In this document: positions 36,882-47,800 of the stretch, piece after piece
How the letters are laid out: each line of letters begins with the position of its first letter
Numbering within the stretch: position 1 is the first letter of the stretch
Assembly: GCA_030646715.1 (NCBI GenBank)
Contig: JAUSLJ010000008.1
Location: 186,001-250,000, forward strand
Source of the DNA: Agitococcus sp.
GTDB lineage: Bacteria > Pseudomonadota > Gammaproteobacteria > Pseudomonadales > Moraxellaceae
DNA: 64,000 bases
Direction of reading: 5' to 3'
The notes under the pieces: generated by a model
What the model was told of the DNA's origin: nothing
The model's input: only the letters and a program-made list of their open reading frames with translations
Database searches by the model: none
Made by a program: the position numbers and the translations under genes

Positions 36882-36968
36882 TATTAGCGTATTTAATACA
36901 CTAATAATATGCTATCACCATGCTTGACAACAATGATAGCAAAACACTAACATAGCAAAACGCTAATA
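36882..36968. promoter_or_regulatory. Phage switch operators and rightward promoter
   Basis: The divergent gap holds four copies of a CRCTAAYA-like half-site: TATTAGCGT (36882-36890) inverted against ACACTAATA (36898-36906), and the direct repeats AGCAAAACACTAACA and AGCAAAACGCTAATA (about 36938-36968, 16-bp period). GCTATCA (36911-36917) and TGATAGC (36934-36940) form another palindrome. TTGACA (36924-36929) and TAACAT (36948-36953), 18 bp apart, look like a rightward promoter whose -10 overlaps a repeat. Binding by the flanking ribbon-helix-helix proteins is inferred. Confidence 0.6.
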
Positions 36969-36992
36969 CGGCGTAGTTAAATGGAGATACAA

Positions 36993-37169
36993 ATGCAAAA
37001 CGCGCGAAATATGCCGCAAATGAATGTGCGGTTGCCTGAAGGCTTGAAAGAGCTGATTAAAGCAAAAGCTGACAAAAATCATCGCTCTTTAAATAGCGAA
37101 GCTGTCTATATTTTTGAGCAGTATGTGAAGCAGGAGGAAAGTCGTGAGCAGGAAGCAAAAGCAGCTTAA
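36993..37169 (+). CDS. Arc-family ribbon-helix-helix repressor
   Basis: A 58-residue protein that is almost only an Arc fold: strand PQMNVRLPEGLKELIKAKAD, then HRSLNSEAVYIFEQYV. ATG 36993 has GGAG 7 bases before it; the in-frame ATG at 36981 overlaps that site and is less likely. In P22, Arc represses its own promoter and that of the downstream antirepressor; the same order is found here (arc-like, then antirepressor). Confidence 0.88.
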   Translation: MQNARNMPQMNVRLPEGLKELIKAKADKNHRSLNSEAVYIFEQYVKQEESREQEAKAA

Positions 37170-37175
37170 AGTAAA

Positions 37176-37208
37176 AAGCCCTGTGAATCTTGGCAGACAG
37201 CAGGGCTT
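37176..37208 (-). terminator. Leftward intrinsic terminator in the arc-ant gap
   Basis: AAGCCCTG (37176-37183) and CAGGGCTT (37201-37208) form a perfect stem. Read on the minus strand, the stem ends in GGGCTTTTTAC, a proper T-tract; on the plus strand no T-tract follows. No annotated leftward gene would need it, so it suggests a leftward antisense transcript here. Confidence 0.6.
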
Positions 37209-37240
37209 AACCAAAAACCACCAACAAGAAGGTATTTGAT

Positions 37241-38278
37241 ATGACCAGTTTAGCATTAAGTTTTAATGATGTGCAATTTGATATAGTTGACCGAGATAAT
37301 CAGCCTTGGTTAAGGGTACACCAAATCGGTGTAGCCCTTGGATATAGCCGACCTGATGCTGCAAACAAAATTTATCAGAATAACTCCGATGAGTTTACCG
37401 AAAACATGACTGCACTTGTCGAACTAGATACAACAGGCGGTAAACAGAAGGTGCGCATTTTCAGCCTACGCGGTTGCCATCTACTAGCCATGTTTGCCCG
37501 CACGGCCATCGCCAAACAATTCCGCAAGTGGGTTCTTGATATTTTAGATAAAGAAACACGGTCAACGACAGAGCCTAACGACTTCATCGCTCAAACCCTA
37601 AGCCAAATTAGTAAGGGTAACAAAAAGCTGTATATGTCGATGTATAACGGTCTGATCCGTCATTTCAGTGTTGGGCGCATTAGCGATATTCCTGCTAGTG
37701 ATTGCGCTAAAGCTATTGAAGTCATGCGCGTATATGCAAATGAGTGGGAAATTAAAAACGGTGGTCGTCCGGCCCAGAAACTCAATGACGGCTACAACTT
37801 CTTTGTTGTTAAAGATGGCGTAGCGATTTATCAAAAGGTAATAAGTCCAGATATGAGCAGACTTACTCCGCAGATATTAGCTAGCCAGACTGTTTTGCTA
37901 GAGCATATTCGTCAAGTAGTAGGTGAGTTTGTGGGAAAACAAGCATTGCCTGCGCCAAAACCAGTATTGACCGCCGACTTCTCTAAAGAATCTGTGTTTG
38001 ACCACAAACGTCAATACCAACGCCATTTATTAAGCCTTGATGTGTTTTACGATGGTTACGGATGGGAAGGCAATCCACTACGCCGCCTGTTTGCTTTATT
38101 GAAACAGGCTAAAAAAGACGGAACAACCATAGTGGTAAATGATATTGAAGGTGCGGAGTTGGTTTTTAGTGTTACCGAATCACTGGCGCGCCAATATAAG
38201 CAGTCGCTTGATGAACTTAGCCGTCATGCTGCTAATGCCAGTGATAGGGGTTGTTACTTACCGCTTCAAGGCTGTTAA
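37241..38278 (+). CDS. Phage antirepressor (BRO-N plus ORF6C-like)
   Basis: A 345-residue protein. The N-terminal BRO-N domain (about 5-110) shows WLRVHQIGVALGY, DTTGGKQKVRIFSLRGCHLLAM and KQFRKWVLDIL (parts). A central ORF6C-like segment has GNKKLYMSMYNGLIRHFSV with SDIPASDCAKAIEVM. The C-terminal 130 residues are without a recognised domain. BRO-N antirepressors inactivate a phage repressor or bind DNA. It follows the Arc-like gene after 71 bp and ends at a strong terminator. Confidence 0.88.
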   Translation: MTSLALSFNDVQFDIVDRDNQPWLRVHQIGVALGYSRPDAANKIYQNNSDEFTENMTALVELDTTGGKQKVRIFSLRGCHLLAMFARTAIAKQFRKWVLDILDKETRSTTEPNDFIAQTLSQISKGNKKLYMSMYNGLIRHFSVGRISDIPASDCAKAIEVMRVYANEWEIKNGGRPAQKLNDGYNFFVVKDGVAIYQKVISPDMSRLTPQILASQTVLLEHIRQVVGEFVGKQALPAPKPVLTADFSKESVFDHKRQYQRHLLSLDVFYDGYGWEGNPLRRLFALLKQAKKDGTTIVVNDIEGAELVFSVTESLARQYKQSLDELSRHAANASDRGCYLPLQGC

Positions 38279-38284
38279 TAAAAC

Positions 38285-38307
38285 AAACCCGCTTCGGCGG
38301 GTTTTTT
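38285..38307. terminator. Bidirectional terminator between antirepressor and endolysin
   Basis: AAACCCGC, a TTCG tetraloop, GCGGGTTT, then TTTT: a classic intrinsic terminator. It separates the convergent antirepressor (ends 38278) and endolysin (ends 38309) genes and marks the end of the leftward late operon. Confidence 0.9.
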
Positions 38308-38308
38308 A

Positions 38309-38866
38309 TTACTGCGCTGCCATCCCAACTCTATTATCAATCCAGCCATAGACAAACTCTTCGTTTGCTTGTCTCGTCTGGCTTAGGTAAATATATCGAG
38401 CGGCCTGTAGCGAATTTAATGTTTTCAACAACACTTGTCCGCCCTTTGCCCCACGTTTTGCAAAAAACTGCCGCAAGGCACTTATTGTTGAAGGGCCAAT
38501 AGACTGATCTTCTTTGATGTCTGGATAGAGAGAGCCACGCTGATTGAAGGCATTAAGTGCTTGCTGTAAAAATCCTATAGCAATCCCATTTCCCATATTA
38601 ACGCCAGTATCAAAAATTTCAGCAGCCACCAGCTCATTCAATACCGCTACGTCATCCAGTCGCATTTTATCCCAAAACTCATGACGATAAATGTACTTGG
38701 CAGTTTCTAGAGGGAGCTTGCGCATATCACCAACATAACCATATCTGCTTGCAAGTGCCTTAGTAATGCCGTACATCGTCTCCCCGCCCAGATCGTTTGG
38801 GTTATTAGCATAGTTGCCTTCTTTGCCAATTGTGTGCTCAAAAGCCGTATCAAATGATGTTTTCAT
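38309..38866 (-). CDS. Phage endolysin, GH108 N-acetylmuramidase
   Basis: A 185-residue lysozyme-like enzyme of the glycoside hydrolase 108 (DUF847) family with a C-terminal peptidoglycan-binding-3-like part. The catalytic motif is at the start: GKEGNYANNPNDLGGETMYGIT (shown across this note as KEGNY with Glu16, then NDLGGETMYGIT). The middle has WDKMRLDDV and FDTGVNMG. It cleaves the glycan backbone for lysis. It lies 5 bp after the giant gene and is last in the late operon. No signal peptide, so a holin is expected, but none was recognised. Confidence 0.93.
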   Translation of the reverse strand: MKTSFDTAFEHTIGKEGNYANNPNDLGGETMYGITKALASRYGYVGDMRKLPLETAKYIYRHEFWDKMRLDDVAVLNELVAAEIFDTGVNMGNGIAIGFLQQALNAFNQRGSLYPDIKEDQSIGPSTISALRQFFAKRGAKGGQVLLKTLNSLQAARYIYLSQTRQANEEFVYGWIDNRVGMAAQ

Positions 38867-38871
38867 ATTTG

Positions 38872-41800
38872 CTATTCTCCTGCTCTATCCTGTCTCAACA
38901 CCGACTTCATCTCTCTTGGCACACCGGCTCGGTCTATCCACTCTTTTTGATTTTTCCGCAAAGGCTGGATCACCTGCCGACGAATATTTATACCCACTCG
39001 GTATGTTGGATTTTCCTCATTCCACCGTTTTATCTCCAATCTTATTGCAGCAATGCGTGGCTTATCTTTTTCAGTAAATGCCTCTTTCAGTTCTTTGACA
39101 AAATAGCCTTCCTTCTTCTTCTGAATGGCAATATCCTTCAACTCCATACCACGAATTCGCTGCTCTCTGGCTACCCGTGCTGGCTGAAAGTCCAGTGCCT
39201 TGATAATCACATCCGCCATCGTTACATCAGCGACCTTACTGCCTAGTGCATCCAGTCGATTGGTATAAACCCCTGTTTCTGCCATTTGCTCGGCTTTCAT
39301 GGCGCTAGTGGCAAATCGCGGCGCAAGATTTTTTGCGCCTTCTGCAATATCACCCTGTCCAAATAGCAAGGTAGAATCTATGGCTTTATTTAGCAGCCCG
39401 CCTGATGCGCCAAAAAACTCAGTAATCTCTCTGGATTTAGCTCTATCATCGTTGTTTGGGTTAAACAATCCAGTAGCAGGGAATGTGTTCCCCATGCTCA
39501 GCTTTCCGTGCAGGTCTACCGCAAATCCGGGTGTTGCACTTACGCCATACATGAATATCTCGGCGGGCGTATTACCAAAAAACTCTCTTATTTCGCGCTC
39601 TACGTTTAAAGGCTTTCCAGCAACTCCATAGGCTGTTTCAAACAGGTCAGTCAGGTTTTGCGCATAAGGCAGACCCATTACTCCCGCCTGCGCCCACATG
39701 AGTGCTATCGCCAACAAAAAGCCCTTGCGATATTTGTCGCCCTTGTCTCTGGCCATACGCGCTAGCAGCTCAAGCTGATTGACAGCAAATGATCTGAATA
39801 CCAGCAATAACGCACCCAATGGACTTTGTGCCCAGTTACTGCGATTTCCCTTGTTGGAGATATTCTGAGTCTGGTCGATCAGGTCAACAGCGTAATCGTA
39901 AGGTGTATCAAACCCTAACTCTTTGAGCTTGGCCTCTCCTATAATTTTTGCCGCATCTAATCCTGCAATCAGCGTCGCCCTGCGGTTGGTAGACTCGGTG
40001 ACCTGAGCAATAAGCCCCATCGCCTTGCTAATATTGTGATAATAGTTAGATGTCAGCCCGCTTGTTCCACGTTCAATACCTTGCAATAGCCAAGTATTTT
40101 GCGGATCAACTTTACCCTCTCGCTTAGCTCTGGCAAATTCCTTTTCATAGCCTTTAGGAGCGCCATCATAAAGAGCGGACTCTGTAAGTTTCCAGTAAGC
40201 TTTTGCCAAAATCCGAGCTGACTGCATAACAGGCAGGCTCGTTGACATTTTCGGCAGTGTTGATATCAGTGGCTGCAACAAATTAATTGCACCAAATGCC
40301 ACTGACAATCCCAAATTCCACAGGAACAAAATATTTCTAAACCAAGCAAGGCTTTCGAGTGGGCTGCTGACGAATTGGTGTAATTCAATCGCATCATCCT
40401 TCAGCGCACCTTTACTTTGGTCAATTTCGGAAATAGCCTGCATGACTCTGCTGTTGTAAATATTCTTGGCTGATAAGCGAGCGTTACTCATCACAAATGA
40501 AGCCAACGTGCGCTGTATGTCTTTGTTGAATCCAGCAATCCCCTTGCGATGAATCAGCCGCTTCATGGGTGATTTATTACTGACGGCCAGCTCTAGGTAT
40601 TTTTGATAGGCTGGGTCGCCTTCTAACCCTGTTTCTTTGGCAAACAGAGCCACCGTTTCAGGGGTCAGTCCTTTGAACATCTCAAATTCTTTATGGCTTA
40701 TCGTTCCTGTTTCAATGGTATCGCCTTCCTTTAACTCCTTTTTCAAGTCATATTTCGCTGCATTAGCATCGCGTCTTGTTTCAAACATCTCAAAATAAAT
40801 GACCTCGTTATTTTTGTCACGGATAGTCAGTGTATAGTCACCAAAACGCATAAGCGGAATGTAGCCTTTGGCAATCAGCTTGTCTTTGGCTGTTAAAACA
40901 TTAGAAGCTGCTTTCTTTGCTTCAATAAATTTATCAACCTCAGCCTCCATTTTTTTGATGTTTTTGATAGCCTCTTTGTGCTGAGTACCACTCTTATCCA
41001 TCGCGTCTAATAGCGACTTGATCTCAGATATTTCTGACTTGAGATTTTTCTCTCTTGCCGTAACTAGCTCCGTTAGTTCGTCATGAGTTTTGTCTATGTC
41101 AACATCCTCATTAATTAATGACTCCACGGCACTCCAATTCACTGCATCGGTATTCATATAGAGGCGAATGATTTCAGACTTGGCAAGATTATCTAAAGAC
41201 TTGTTCACTACGGAATGAGCGTCACGGTAAATAGCTATTTGATCTGCCGTCAGTTCGTAATAATCCTTTAGCTCCTTGTCGGTAAAAATACCATTTGCCA
41301 ATGTCCCTTCAAATAAGGCGACGGCAGCGGCCTCTCTGTCTTTATTGATGCGATTGAACTCAAACGGATTTAATCGCTTAAACTCTCGAGCATGATCCCC
41401 CCATGTTTCCAGCCTGCCCAGCAAATCGGGGGCTTGCTCAATCGCATCATAAGCATCCACATTGACGTGATTGAGTAACTTCTGAATTAGATCAAATACT
41501 TTCTTGTATTGCGGATCTTTGTGCGCTAACCCTTGCTTGCTACCGATAGTGGCATACCACAGGCCGATCTGGGATATAGTCTGCGTTCTTGCAACCCATT
41601 CGCGCTTGACCTTGTCAAGAATATCGTTACTAGCTGATTGTCTTTGTTCAGGCGGGGAGTTTGGCAATCGTCGGCTAAATAGAATGTCGTCGTTTTTGGC
41701 AGAGAATGCGCCTTGATTACCAGTAGCTGATTTAATTTGATTGGACTCAAACACAACATAATGACCACCATATTGGCCAGCATCACCAAACAAGTTAATC

Positions 41801-44800
41801 ATGCCATCATGACCAGACTTTATCGCCTCACTCACTCCTTCTTCGGAGGTTGAATCCTTTTTAGATGGATTTCGGATATTCAAAAATACAGGCATGATGT
41901 TTTGAGCGAGATCATCCGACATAAATGCGTATAATTCTGCGTCATTAGGATCTTTGGTAAAGTAAAATCCCTTATCTGAACCTTCATAACCAATGCTTGA
42001 CCCACGTTGCTCTTTGTCAAAGGCATTAAAATCCTTTCCTGTTCCATGATAAACGACCAACGGCTCGCCATTTTCATCGACTACTTTTGAAGCATTGGCA
42101 GGATCATTCACCCAATCACCAAACCAATTTCTAAAGTTAGCAGTACGCACTTGTGCCCATTGTGTGCGGTTTAATTTTGATTGATTACCATTAGGCGCAA
42201 GTAGTTTGCCTTGTTCAGCAATCATTTTGCCGGCTTGAGCTAATAGACGCTCAAATTGTGATTGTTCGGCTCTGCTAAATTGAGAGCTATCACTCTGTGG
42301 AAAGGTTTGTTGCTGGCGAGTTCCGTTACGAATGCCTTTAGCAATGGATTGAGCTAACTTGTGTAGTTCTGATGATGTCAACTCTGACTTAATAATGCCC
42401 GCCTTGCGTAATGCCTTACCTAGCAAAGCGAGAATGTTATTCCATGCCTCGCCTAGTGCTGAATAAGGCCCACTTTCAGCAGCAAAAGCAAACACCTCTT
42501 CTGCACGCATTAACTCTGATTGGTCTGCATATAACTTGTCTATTTCTTGCCATTGTTTAGATAGCGCAGATTTTGAGGCGATTATTCTTTGTAAAATAGC
42601 CATCTTTTCAGACGGACTAAAAGTGTTGAGACCGAAGTGACCGAGGGTCTCGTGTCGTAAGGTGTCCCTCGCTTCGAACGGGTTACGAAAGGAGGAAGCG
42701 ACAAGTACGACTCTTCTTTTTGTGGATTGGTATGATCCGTTGATGGCGTATCCGATGTTTTCTTGACTGTATTGTTGTCCATACGCTTCCTCTTGTTTAG
42801 CAACCACACGAATTTCTAACGGAATATTACCATTGTATTCCCTCATAAATGCGTCGGCTACTCTTTGAGCTTGGGCAACTGACAAGCCTTTTTCTGGGTT
42901 TGGATTTTTGCCAATCGCTAAGATGGCTTCAATATCATTTTTTCGTCGAAGCATTGCGTCTGTTGATGCTGGCTTATCATTATTGAATTGGCTGTCACTA
43001 TCCTGTTTATCAATAATTACCATACGAGCATTAACGCCTGTATTGACAGGTAATGACGAATCCATAAATGAATTATCAGGCAACTTCTCGCTTGTGCCGC
43101 CTACGGACTCAAGCCACTCTCTAAACTCAACTGCTTTTTTATCGCTACCAAAAAACACCCCTTCACCCATGATGGCAACAATTCGGCCATTAGGTTTTAA
43201 TAAATCATAAGCATGGCGAACGTGCTCAGCATCTTGGCGATTGCTAAACGGAGGGTTCATAATAATGCGATCGTATCCACTCCATACGCCGCGATGGGCT
43301 ACGCCTGTTAATTCATCACGATTGTATAGACCTAGTCTATTGCCCTGCTCATCTTCAAGACGCACGCGACTTTGACTTACGCCACGCATAATCCCTTTAA
43401 TGCCATCAGGCGCAACAAACACATCTCCATAGGTGAAAAACTTACGAGGCTGCATATCCATAAAGTTATTCACTTCTGCTAAGTGATAACCCTTTTCTTG
43501 CAATAACTCTCTACGCTCACCTGACATTTCAATAACATCAGGTTCAGCACCAGCCGCACGAATCATATCTGCAATATGGCCCATGCCCGCAGACGGCTCC
43601 AAAACAGCCATATCCTCCGTGATCTCGGCGGAGTCAATCATCTGCTGTGCAACATCTTCAGGTGTTGGGAAGAAGTCTAAGCCATCTTTTTTACGGCCAA
43701 CCATCGACAATTCCATTTCGCGCACTTTGTTATTAGTCGCTTCTTCCTGTAGGGCGATAAACTCGCGCAATGCATTTCTAAACTCACTCGGAGTTTCAAT
43801 ACCAATGCGCGACAATGCTTTTAATTTGTCGTAAGCGTACTGAAATTGATAAGGCAATAACTTGTTGTTTTTACCTGCTCTACGACCAACGGCCTCAACC
43901 AAGTCATTACCAAATTCACGTTTGAGCGTTATGCGTTTATCTGCATCGCCTTCCCATACCTTTAAGTTAATGGCTTCACTTGGGCTTAAAATGACAAGAT
44001 GTTCGCCACGCTTAATCTGCAAAACAATGGCTTTACCCGTTAATCCACTTCTTTTAATGGCTCTTTCGGCTGAATCTTTGCTTGAGAACGCAGCGAGTGC
44101 GCTGTCTTTTGTTTGAAAGCGAGATACTTTGCCAATGTTCTTTTTAGCAAACTCTAAATAGGCGTCACTCACATCATCAGCAACCGCCATGATTTGTTGA
44201 CCTAGTTTTTTAAGGCCATCAATTTCTAATAACTGACGACCTAAAAACGCTAAATCAGAACGAAATAATGTGTAAGTTGGATAGGTGGCAAAGTCTGCTG
44301 TTTCTACTGTAGGTGGCTGACCTTTACGCTTCTCTTGTTCAGCGTATGTGTCATGCTTCGAGCGAATTTCATTGTCTTTTGCGGTTTTGATATAGGCGCG
44401 CAAGGCTTCAACATCAACCTTCATGCGAATGTTGTCTAAGAACTTGGCTGTGCCATTTTTGATAGATTCAGCGATGTTGCGCATCGTTTTAGCAAGAGCA
44501 ATTTGAGATCGCGCCTCATACTCTGCGGACGCTGCAAATCTAGCTCTACGCGCTGTATTGGCCTTACGGTCACGATCTAATTCTTCATTGGCCTTAGCTT
44601 CCATCTTCTCAGCCATGTCCAGCAAACGCTCTGCTGCGCTTTGACTGCGATTATCTGCATAGTCATCTTGTTTTTTGCTGATCTGCTCCTTAGCTGCTGT
44701 GGTGTCGCCACCTGCAAGTGCTAAAAAGGCTTGTGCCGCTTCTTTGTCTTTGAACTGGAAGCCAACAATTGCACCACCACCTTTATAACTGCTATACCAG

Positions 44801-47800
44801 CCACCTAGTTTTTTGGCTTCGGACAATACTTTTTTATAGTCATCTGTACTTAATCGGTCAGATAACTGCACCACAAACAAATCATAACCATCTCGCGTGT
44901 GCTTGGTTTCGATAATTTTACCGTCGGTGGTTTGTGAAGCCGTGTTGATGCCTGCCTGTGCCGCACGCTTTCTTGTTTCGCGCGCTTCTTTTGTGCTTTC
45001 AGCTTCTAGCTCATCATACTTAATTCGCTGTTCAGCACTAAGCGTTAAGAATGCCTCTTGGCGCGATTTGCCATCAGCCATGATCTTCCGCATCAACATT
45101 CTAAAATCATCTAATGTCTGTGGGTTTTCTAAGGCTTCTGCTTTGGCTTTTAGGTCGCTGATACGACCGTCAATCATCTGCTTATATTCTTGAGCAAAAT
45201 CATCTAGTCGTTGTTGGTCTGTGCCTTCGACAAGGTTTTTAATGGCATTTTCATAACTGTTTTTACCCATGCCATAAGTAATGCTACGTCCAAGCGCATA
45301 TTCAGAAACCATCGAAAGATAAACAGCATCAGCTATTTCCGATTTCTTATCGTTCTTGTAGCGATACTGGATAGCATAACCACCTTCTTTTAAGAGTTGG
45401 TCTTTGGTGAGTGCGTTTAACTCCAATAAAATCGCGTCTTTATTGATAGAAATGTCAGCAAACGATTGCTTAAAATCTTCTGTTATTGCTTTCCCATTGC
45501 GCACAGAATCCATTAAGGCATTGTGCTTATCTAGTGTTGGGGTCTTAGAGTTGCTATCCTTTTTAAGGGGTTTTTCCTTGGCTGGCTTTTGCTTTGCTTC
45601 TGGCTCAACCTTGTTGGCACCTAAAACATTATTTGCTTGCGGCGTAGTCGGCGTTAATGACTCATCACTAGTCGTTGCGCTAGGGAATTCTTTAACGACA
45701 TTTAACAATTCGCGAATTGGCGCATTCAGTCGAATGATTTTGACATCTTCATTTTTGTCGCGCTTTGCCATCCACTGGTGATGTCCATCGAGCACATGGT
45801 CGTCGCTTGAGACAAGAATGGAACGGTCGCCTTCCGTAAACTGCTTTGCTTTCGCTACCTTTTTAGGTGAAAACTCTGCTTGTGTAGGCTTTAGGTTATT
45901 GGGAGTTACAGTCTGCTCTTCATGAGCAATATCTCTGGCATTGAGGAAATTAACCATAGCACCGCGATGTTCGGCCTTGATTTGCGGCATTTGGTCGCGT
46001 GGGATGTTTAGCGATCCTGAATCATCGGCAAAGGCTGTCCACTCATCGTTAATAGCGTTGCCTGCTATATCTTTGCTGGGTTGCTCTTTACCAGTAACTG
46101 GCTCGGCAATTTGCTCTTGAGTGACTTGCGCCTCTTTGCGCCCTGTTTGCGCCATGGGTGATTGTCCTACCCACGCATCACCATCTTTAATACCTTTGAC
46201 AACAGCATGACCATCGGCATTAATTTCGACGTTATAGCGGTCATCCTTTTGCACCTGCTCAATCGCGGTAGGGTTACGATAGGTTAATCCGTCTTCTTTC
46301 TTAAATCGGTTAATCGCTGATTGATGAGCGGCAGCACTAATTGCGGTAGCAGTAGCGTCTAAGGCTTCGGCTATTTGTTGGCCTGTATCTGTTCGAGGGC
46401 TGCTTGCGCCTTCGCGTCCCCCGCTTTCGCTTTGGCTAGTAGTTTTTTCGCTGCCAGTTGCTCGGCTTGTTTCATCTGCTGTGGGCTGAGTTTCTGCTTT
46501 GCGGTTGCCAGTAGCATCTGCTGTTTCTGTTCCTTCGTCATTTTGAATTACCTCGATCACGTTTTGAGTAGCGGCACTTGGGTTTTCTATTAGGCGTTCG
46601 ACTAATGCATCGCTGACTTCATCCAGCCAATCGGCTTTCGAGTTTCCTTTTCCTTCAAACAAAGCATCAATACGAGCCTGCTCTTGTTCTTCATCGTAGG
46701 CTCTTTGTGCCTTAGCAACATGGTATTGCGGCGTGCCTACATCATTACCGTTTAAGGCATCCATTAGAGACGATGCAAGGGCATTAACTGTTGCTTTGCG
46801 GTCGTTGCCACCTGTTAACCCTGTTTCATTGTAGTCATTGCCCTCAAAGACAGGATAGTTATCTTGTGATAATGCTTCTGCTGCGCGGTCAAAACTAAGA
46901 CCGCCAGTTTTAGGGAATAATGGCTTGCCAAAGGCAGGACGATGATTCAGTAAGGCAGGATCAATACCATGACTAATAGCCTCATCACGGCTCAATCCGC
47001 CATGTTTGGCCAATGCCACTAATAAGCTGTCGTTTTCTGGGTCAATAGCGTTTTTAGTGGGCTTAGGTTTTGCGGCTGGCTGAACAACAAAAGGTTCTAC
47101 AGGCGCAACTGGTAATGCTTTTCTTTCAGCTTGTTTAGTCCGCAACATTTCACGGTACTGAGCATCGATGGCCAATGGCTTCATGCCAAACTTATTACCT
47201 AGACCAATAAAATCAGGGAGGCTCTTAGTCTCAATATGCTGCGCTAATACATCCGTAATGGCCTGTGTGTTATCTATTGCAGGCGTTTGATTGTCCGCAA
47301 CAGGGAATGCAGGTTGCTGCTCGGGTTGACGCTGTTCCAATGCGAACCCGCCATCAACTGGCTTTACTTGATGGGTATTGTTTAGTCGCTGATTTTTGGC
47401 GGCCTGTAGTGCCTGTTGTTCGGTAGAAAATGGCTTGCCATTGCTGCGGACTATTATTGATGAGTCCACCAGAACATCAGGACGATTTTTCGGAAGAATA
47501 TCAATTAGGTTGTTTTTTGCTGGTTCAGGCAGTGTGCTTTGATTAACAATAGACGCACCGTTTTCGCCAGAAACAACGGCCATGTCGTTTGGAATCTGTG
47601 TACCAGTTAAGTCTGGCAGTGCCAATACCCTATTTTTGGCTTGGTCGTCCTTTTGTTGCTTCTGTTTGATGCGCTCCGTAATGGCTGGCAATAGTTCCGT
47701 CAGAGGAATTTTGTGCTTATTGGCGATCTCGTTGGACATAACACTGGGGTTACGATTGCCTTGTTTATCAAAAAGCTCGTCCAGTGCTTTTTGCATCTTC

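Noticed and set aside
45404-45781. 125-codon plus-strand frame and several other plus-strand frames inside the giant gene
   Set aside because: They are antisense to the giant gene with unlikely composition and no ribosome sites; the long minus-strand frame with recognisable domains is the real one.
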